DNA of 8,552 bases from Bacillota bacterium (GTDB taxonomy: Bacteria > Bacillota > Clostridia > Acetivibrionales > DSM-1351), in NCBI GenBank assembly GCA_023412635.1, contig JAEYNI010000355.1, forward strand, positions 1-8,552. The letters run 5' to 3'. Of this stretch, positions 5,217 to 8,552 are shown piece by piece (position 1 is the first letter of the stretch; every line of letters begins with the position of its first letter). The position numbers and the translations under genes were made by a program. The notes beneath the pieces were generated by a model. That model searched no databases and was not told the DNA's origin. It saw nothing but the letters and a program-made list of their open reading frames with translations.

Positions 5217-5274
5217 CTGGAAATCGTGTGAGGTTTAACTGCCTCTGAGAGTTCGAAACTCTCTTTGCCAGCCA
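5217..5274 (+). repeat. Degenerate copy of the tRNA-Ser 3' half (att site of the island)
   Basis: From the anticodon loop (CTGGAAATCG) through the variable arm and T loop (GAGAGTTCGAA) to the final GCCA, 58 bases align without gaps to 2369-2426 with 51 identities. The acceptor strand is ruined (CTCTCTTTGCCA in place of CTCTCTCTCTCC), and no 5' half is present, so this is not a working tRNA. A tRNA 3' half repeated downstream is the classic scar of tyrosine-recombinase integration. Confidence 0.85.
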
Positions 5275-5367
5275 TATTTTTACGAAGAACAAATGTCCAC
5301 ATTCCAGTCTGATCCACAACATATAAATCCCCAGTATGCAGCAAGTATGGATCAATAATTATATTTG

Positions 5368-5396
5368 TTGACTGTATAAAACTAATATGTTATTAT
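5368..5396 (+). promoter_or_regulatory. Promoter of the leader-controlled lysS-like gene
   Basis: TTGACT (5368-5373), a 17-bp spacer, then TATTAT (5391-5396) preceded by TGT, an extended -10. Initiation near 5403 gives a leader of about 200 nt before the ATG at 5602. Confidence 0.8.
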
Positions 5397-5426
5397 AAGG
5401 AAAATTATTGCTAGGAGCTATTTAGT

Positions 5427-5480
5427 ATGCGTAATGTAGCGAATTTACAATATAAACGTTACAGGCAGCGTTTGATCTGA
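5427..5480 (+). CDS. Leader peptide (17 aa) upstream of the lysS-like gene
   Basis: ATG 5427 has AGGAG (5413-5417) nine bases upstream and lies about 25 nt after the predicted transcription start. It encodes MRNVANLQYKRYRQRLI and stops at TGA 5478-5480. The second half is crowded with Lys and Arg codons (KRYRQR). A short translated ORF followed by alternative hairpins and an intrinsic terminator is the plan of ribosome-mediated attenuators. The codons for R-Y-R-Q (5457-5467) can pair with 5517-5527, so ribosome position on the ORF would alter folding. Translation is not proven. Confidence 0.5.
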   Translation: MRNVANLQYKRYRQRLI

Positions 5481-5490
5481 TGATTATTTT

Positions 5491-5524
5491 CACAGGACAA
5501 GCGCTTTTTGTGTTTGTGCCTGTG
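5491..5524 (+). promoter_or_regulatory. Leader hairpin competing with an upstream pairing (attenuator switch)
   Basis: CACAGG-ACAA-GCGC (5491-5504) pairs with GTGT-TTGT and CCTGTG (5510-5524), about 14 pairs including wobbles and one bulge, loop TTTTT. The right arm can pair instead with ACGTTACAGGCA inside the leader ORF (5457-5467 with 5517-5527). The two folds exclude each other, so a stalled ribosome would favour this hairpin. Confidence 0.5.
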
Positions 5525-5540
5525 ATGGTTGTGAAATTGT

Positions 5541-5580
5541 AAGAGCCATGTAGGTGCAAGCATACCTATATGGCTCTTTT
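5541..5580 (+). terminator. Intrinsic terminator in the leader of the lysS-like gene
   Basis: AAGAGCCATGTAGGT (5541-5555) pairs with ACCTATATGGCTCTT (5564-5578): fourteen Watson-Crick pairs and one G-U, followed by TTTT, AACA and TTTT. It lies 10 bases before the GGAGG of the synthetase gene and after the leader promoter, so it must be bypassed for expression. I find no T-box consensus in the leader. Confidence 0.75.
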
Positions 5581-5601
5581 AACATTTTAAGGAGGCTTTT
5601 T

Positions 5602-7077
5602 ATGTATTCAGAACAAGAACTTATCAGAAGAGAATCGCTTAAGGACCTAAGTAAAGTAGTTAATCCATATCCGGATAGCTATTCTACAAATCATGAACTG
5701 CATTTAGTTAAATTACTGGATGATGGAACCAATAGTGTCCGCGTAGCCGGTAGAATCTTGTCAATTCGAAAAATGGGTAAATTGTCATTCGTTACAATAG
5801 CTGATATTAAAGGAAAACTCCAGCTTGTTTTAAAGGAAGATATTGTGAGTAAATATAAGTATGACTTTTTTCATTCTCATGTTGATATTGGAGACTTCAT
5901 AGGTGTCGAGGGTAGTATCTTTACAACAAAAACAGGAGAAAAAACTGTCAGAATTGAAGAATACACTTTTCTTGGTAAATGCCTTAAAGTACTACCTGAA
6001 AAGTGGCATGGATTAGCAGATATTGAAAGCTGTTATCGACAAAGGTATCTTGATTTGATTATGTCACAGGATACAAGACAGCGTTTTTTACTTAAGTCAG
6101 AAATAATAAGTCATATAAGAAGGTATTTGGATGATACAGGTTTTATCGAAGTTGAGACTCCTGTGTTACAGCCAAAGCCATCAGGAGCATTAGCAAAGCC
6201 ATTTTCGTCACATCACGAAGCTCTTGATATTGAGGTATACATGAGAGTTGCACCTGAAACCTATCTTAAAAGGCTTGTAGTAGGAGGCTTTAATAAGGTA
6301 TTTGAATTTTCGAGATGTTTTAGGAACGAAGGTGTTAGCCCCACACATTTGCAGGATTTCACAATGGTAGAATGCTATGCTGCTTACTGGAACTATAGAG
6401 ATAATATGATTTATACAAGAAATATGCTTCTTGATGTACTACTTAAAGTATTCGGTACAACAAAAATCATGATTGATGGTAAAGAAATCAATTTCTCTGA
6501 CGATTGGAAAGTAGTATCATTCAAAGAATTGATTCTCCAAGATGTTGGTTTGGATATTGATAAGTACGGTAGCAGTAAGGAACTTCTCATCGCTATTGAA
6601 GAAAAAGGTATTAGGCTTGAACATGAAAAATTACAAGCTTTGAGCCTTGGAAACTTGATTGACCAGTTATATAAAAAGATCAGCAGGCCTAAAATTGTTT
6701 ATCCGACTTTTTTGGTTGAACACCCTATTGAGCTTTCACCATTGGCAAGAGCTAATGACACAAACCCAACTATTACCGACAGATTTCAGTTAGTAATAAA
6801 TGGAGCTGAAGTTATAAACGGATATTCGGAGCTTGTTGATCCGATTGAACAAAGAACAAGACTAGAGGAGCAGGCTTTGCATAATGCTAAAGGCGATGAA
6901 GAAGCTATGGTAAAAGATGATGATTATATAACTGCTATGGAATATGGGATGCCTCCAATATCAGGTTGGGGTATGGGAATTGAGAGATTAGTACAAGTAT
7001 TGACCAGCAGTGAAAATATTAAGGATTGTGTACTATTCCCATTATTAAGACCTCTTGATAACATAAATGGTAAATGA
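5602..7077 (+). CDS. lysS: Lysyl-tRNA synthetase, class II, divergent form
   Basis: A full-length 491-residue enzyme that would charge tRNA-Lys with lysine using ATP in the cytoplasm. It starts MYSEQELIRRESLKDL as LysS proteins do. An OB-fold anticodon-binding domain covers about 45-130 (VRVAGRILSIRKMGKLSFVT). The catalytic core follows: motif 1 GFIEVETPVLQ (180-190), motif 2 FRNEG through DFTMVE (240-257) and motif 3 GWGMGIERL with R462. Lysine-pocket residues are mostly kept (APETYLKRL, E257 and Y259, N407 and E410), but the usual NGF-S-E reads NGYSE, the motif 2 loop reads THLQDF where R-H-N-P-E-F is common, and motif 3 has GWGMG for GLGIG. GGAGG (5591-5595) lies six bases before ATG 5602. 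It stands alone behind an attenuator, so it is probably a second, inducible copy beside a housekeeping gene elsewhere; that second point is inference. Confidence 0.9.
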   Translation: MYSEQELIRRESLKDLSKVVNPYPDSYSTNHELHLVKLLDDGTNSVRVAGRILSIRKMGKLSFVTIADIKGKLQLVLKEDIVSKYKYDFFHSHVDIGDFIGVEGSIFTTKTGEKTVRIEEYTFLGKCLKVLPEKWHGLADIESCYRQRYLDLIMSQDTRQRFLLKSEIISHIRRYLDDTGFIEVETPVLQPKPSGALAKPFSSHHEALDIEVYMRVAPETYLKRLVVGGFNKVFEFSRCFRNEGVSPTHLQDFTMVECYAAYWNYRDNMIYTRNMLLDVLLKVFGTTKIMIDGKEINFSDDWKVVSFKELILQDVGLDIDKYGSSKELLIAIEEKGIRLEHEKLQALSLGNLIDQLYKKISRPKIVYPTFLVEHPIELSPLARANDTNPTITDRFQLVINGAEVINGYSELVDPIEQRTRLEEQALHNAKGDEEAMVKDDDYITAMEYGMPPISGWGMGIERLVQVLTSSENIKDCVLFPLLRPLDNINGK

Positions 7078-7160
7078 TACGATTTATAGGGATAATTCTT
7101 ATTTAGTATTCTTTACACAAGAGCTGCTTTAGAGGTATCAGATGACACTTTTTTCGTAAT

Positions 7161-7253
7161 ATGAGAGAAGATCATAGAACTGATGTCGAAAAGGAAAAAT
7201 GGGATAATATAGACGTTAAAGATGAGATAGGAATTGTTTGTGTTCCGGAATAA
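7161..7253 (+). pseudogene. Short ORF, probable C-terminal debris of an unidentified gene
   Basis: ATG 7161 opens 30 codons beginning MREDHRTDVEKEKWDN and ending at TAA 7251-7253. There is no ribosome binding site. Just upstream another frame reads YTRAALEVSDDTFF, and joining it here by a frameshift near the T run (7149-7154) makes a longer protein-like tail. I do not recognise it. The stretch 7078-7304 holds nothing else convincing. Confidence 0.25.
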
Positions 7254-7304
7254 ATCAGCTTACTTAAAGGACTGGATATCCGTTAATCCGGGTAATTTCA
7301 TATT

Positions 7305-7331
7305 TTGCTTTTGTGTTATAACATATATAGT
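7305..7331 (+). promoter_or_regulatory. Possible promoter of the SpoU leader
   Basis: TTGCTT (7305-7310) lies 15 bp before TATAGT (7326-7331), or 17 bp before TAGTAA (7328-7333). Either would start RNA near 7336, exactly where the outer stem of the leader begins. The match is only fair. Confidence 0.4.
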
Positions 7332-7335
7332 AAAC

Positions 7336-7478
7336 TAGTACCCGGAAGGCTGATTTTATGAGGAAGATTTCCTGTTTCAGGATGGGTGCAAAGTGAACCT
7401 AGGGTTCCAAAGGAACTGAAAGTTCCATGCGAACGAGATAATTTGCGAGTGAAGACAGATTAAATAGAATGGGTACTA
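7336..7478 (+). promoter_or_regulatory. Structured attenuator-like leader
   Basis: TAGTACCC (7336-7343) and GGGTACTA (7471-7478) can close the region with eight pairs. Inside, four segments pair in sequence: GAACC (7395-7399), GGTTCC (7403-7408), GGAACT (7412-7417) and AGTTCC (7421-7426). Thus 1:2, 2:3 and 3:4 hairpins exclude one another. AGGAA-GAT-TTCCT (7361-7373) lies within the leader ORF. No T-tract follows, so any control would be translational or at RNA stability. Confidence 0.5.
7358..7396 (+). CDS. Leader peptide (12 aa) upstream of the SpoU-type methyltransferase
   Basis: ATG 7358 has GGAAGG (7344-7349) eight bases upstream and encodes MRKISCFRMGAK, stopping at TGA 7394-7396. The stop overlaps the first of four alternately complementary segments. 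This is the geometry of leader ORFs before drug-inducible rRNA methyltransferase genes. The sequence is not one I know, and translation is not proven. Confidence 0.45.
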   Translation: MRKISCFRMGAK

Positions 7479-7607
7479 AACAGCTTTGCGAAGCAAATTT
7501 CTTGAATGGGTTTTGTGCAAAAAACATCTAATAAATATTCTCAATATATTATGAAAAACTTGCTCCACTATAATATTCATAAACATGACAGAACAGGATT
7601 GATTATT

Positions 7608-8231
7608 ATGGGCAACTTAACTACAAATGCATTAATGCAGAAGTATAAAGGCAAGATTAAGAATGTCGGCTTACAAAGTGATGATATTATTCAAATTAAA
7701 TTAATTAGTAACGACAGCTATCCGGATGATGAAAGACTCTTTGCAGTCGAAGGGATTTGGGCACACCAAAAGCTATTGGTTTCAAAGATAGAAATAAAAG
7801 CATTCCTTTTTTGCCCTGAATACATTTACAGTAATGAAGCTGTTGCTTTAGTAGGCTCATTCCTTGACAAAGCTGAAAAAGTATTTGTAGTATCTCAAAG
7901 AGTTTTCCAAAAGCTTAGTCAAAGAGAGAAGCCAGATGGCTTTATAACTATTGCTGAGCTTCCCGTATATGATATTAACCAGTTGAAATTGAGGGATAAT
8001 GCCGTAGTTGCAGTATTGGATGGATTGGAGACACCAAGTAATATAGGTACAATCATTCGTACCTGCGATGGCTCAGGAGTAGATGCCGTTTTTATATGCA
8101 ATAAAAGAGCACGTATTACAAACCCCAAGTTAATTAAAGGCAGTATGGGTGCAGCATTTGTTATTCCAATTGTTGAATTTAAGAAAGTAAATGAATGTAT
8201 AACATGGCTTACCTATGTTTGGTATCTGTGA
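7608..8231 (+). CDS. SpoU/TrmH-family RNA 2'-O-methyltransferase, C-terminally truncated
   Basis: Proteins of this family methylate the 2'-OH of a tRNA or rRNA nucleotide with S-adenosylmethionine, using a knotted SPOUT fold. Counting from ATG 7608, residues about 43-50 (ERLFAVEG) open the N-terminal substrate-binding domain. Motif 1, NIGTIIRT, has the catalytic-type arginine, and motif 2 reads KGSMGAAFVIPI. The protein then ends abruptly with CITWLTYVWYL. The last 70-80 residues, with motif 3 (glycine-rich, then I-P-M-x-G and S-L-N-V), are missing and are not found in any frame downstream. Motif 3 forms the knot and the cofactor site, so activity is unlikely. ATG 7506 would extend the frame by 34 residues but has no ribosome binding site; 7608 has only a weak AGGA. 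A leader with an ORF precedes it, as in resistance methyltransferases. Confidence 0.7.
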   Translation: MGNLTTNALMQKYKGKIKNVGLQSDDIIQIKLISNDSYPDDERLFAVEGIWAHQKLLVSKIEIKAFLFCPEYIYSNEAVALVGSFLDKAEKVFVVSQRVFQKLSQREKPDGFITIAELPVYDINQLKLRDNAVVAVLDGLETPSNIGTIIRTCDGSGVDAVFICNKRARITNPKLIKGSMGAAFVIPIVEFKKVNECITWLTYVWYL

Positions 8232-8344
8232 TTCTCTGAACGTATATTCAACCACTCTCTTAACCCCAGCTCCATTTGTTTAATATTCTATTTTTCATTT
8301 CCCTACAGTAATTTGACAAAATCATTTACATAATCACTCATTGA

Positions 8345-8375
8345 TTGACTTTATGGATTATGTTAATCTTATAAT
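8345..8375 (+). promoter_or_regulatory. Possible promoter of the right-edge membrane gene
   Basis: A perfect -10, TATAAT (8370-8375), is preceded by TTGACT (8345-8350) at a long 19-bp spacing. It would start RNA near 8382, giving a leader of about 75 nt. The rest of 8232-8458 shows nothing else clear. Confidence 0.5.
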
Positions 8376-8458
8376 GTAAATGGAAAGTGCTTATAGACGG
8401 TAAAAGTGTTCGACGTTGTGAAATGATTATATTCTTTTATTGTTGGGGTGAAAATTTA

Positions 8459-8552
8459 GTGCTCTTTAAAAAAATGCTGATTAAGCATCAGATGCTGTCC
8501 ATTGCAATTCTGACAGTGTTTATCCTCGGACTCATAATTTTAGTTGCTTATT
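8459..8552 (+). CDS. N-terminus of a membrane protein, cut by window edge
   Basis: GTG 8459 follows GGGGTG (8445-8450) by eight bases and opens a frame that stays open to the edge, 31 codons. It begins with a positively charged stretch (LFKKMLIKHQ) and enters a hydrophobic segment (ILTVFILGLIILVA), an uncleaved signal anchor facing the cytoplasm with its N-terminus. Such starts are common in sensor histidine kinases and methyl-accepting chemotaxis receptors, but too little is present to choose. Confidence 0.6.
   Translation, partial: MLFKKMLIKHQMLSIAILTVFILGLIILVAY

Larger units (their letters stand above)
2427..5274. mobile_element. Decayed integrative island at the tRNA-Ser 3' end
   Basis: Four independent signs mark an integrated element of about 2.85 kb. 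The tRNA 3' half (2369-2426) is duplicated at 5217-5274 with 51 of 58 identical and no gaps. Matching repeats built on TTCTAAC lie inside both ends (2765-2794 and 5058-5095), as expected of integrase arm-type sites. A tyrosine-recombinase C-terminus lies next to the tRNA end (2800-2964). The interior has gene debris and a compact two-gene cargo unrelated to its neighbours. The recombinase has lost its N-terminus and an active-site arginine, so the island can no longer move by itself. The tRNA stays intact because the left junction supplies a proper 3' end. The exact right junction within the 58-bp core is uncertain. Confidence 0.75.

Noticed and set aside
4924..5355. 143-codon minus-strand frame across the right att region
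   Set aside because: It covers the arm repeats and the tRNA remnant, has no ribosome binding site, and its composition is what AT-rich non-coding DNA gives.
5554..5601. Upstream in-frame GTG extension of the lysyl-tRNA synthetase
   Set aside because: It would start within the terminator hairpin and has no ribosome binding site, while ATG 5602 has GGAGG at ideal spacing and gives the normal LysS N-terminus.
5403..5601. T-box or lysine riboswitch in the lysS leader
   Set aside because: I looked for the T-box AGGGTGGNACCGCG and for L-box-like conserved blocks and found neither; the leader ORF plus hairpins explains the region better.
7427..7441. Four-codon ORF MRTR just after the fourth attenuator segment
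   Set aside because: It resembles the minimal macrolide-arrest leader MRLR, but it is so short that chance is likely and it has no proper ribosome binding site.
7919..8128. Minus-strand frame opposite the SpoU gene
   Set aside because: Antisense shadow of a recognised coding region.
1..8552. CRISPR array or insertion sequence
   Set aside because: No regularly spaced repeats and no transposase frame or terminal inverted repeats were seen; the only mobile signature is the tRNA-Ser island.

Overview
The window is AT-rich, uses strong GGAGG-type ribosome binding sites with frequent GTG and TTG starts, and carries a tRNA gene with an encoded CCA end. A low-GC Clostridia-type Firmicute fits best (possibly the Ruminiclostridium/Acetivibrio side); this is inference from gene style, not a database match.

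Layout. (a) 1-789, minus strand: a YtrA-type GntR repressor overlaps the start of an ABC-transporter ATPase that runs off the left edge. They share a near-consensus promoter buried in palindromic operators. (b) 758-1740, minus strand: a polytopic membrane protein of the PF06541 (CmpB, 'ABC transporter type IV') family with its own terminator. (c) 1771-2335: mostly non-coding, with a tiny ORF behind a very strong Shine-Dalgarno and the promoter of the tRNA gene. (d) 2336-2426: an intact tRNA-Ser(GGA), followed by a strong terminator and a GC-rich, highly structured segment (2428-2701) that ends in a copy of part of the tRNA tail. (e) 2427-5274: a small integrated island. Its right end is a 58-bp degenerate copy of the tRNA 3' half, matching repeats lie inside both ends, and only the C-terminal stub of a tyrosine recombinase remains. 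Its main intact cargo is a two-gene minus-strand operon (4607 to 3246). One protein has a HEPN-like R-N-x5-H motif plus a C-terminal winged helix. The upstream partner is a 200-residue protein that also ends in a winged-helix-like domain. This is the best candidate for an undescribed defence or toxin-antitoxin-like system here.

(f) 5368-7077: promoter, a 17-codon leader ORF, competing hairpins, an intrinsic terminator and then a complete but divergent class II lysyl-tRNA synthetase; this looks like leader-peptide attenuation. (g) 7305-8231: a second leader region with a 12-codon ORF and four alternately complementary segments, arranged like the attenuators of inducible rRNA methyltransferase genes. 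It stands before a SpoU-family RNA 2'-O-methyltransferase that lacks its last conserved motif. (h) 8345-8552: a promoter and the first 31 codons of a membrane protein cut by the right edge.

Taken together, the window is a host chromosome segment interrupted at tRNA-Ser by a decayed, probably immobile defence-type island. To its right are two translation-related genes that both appear to be controlled by translated leaders.
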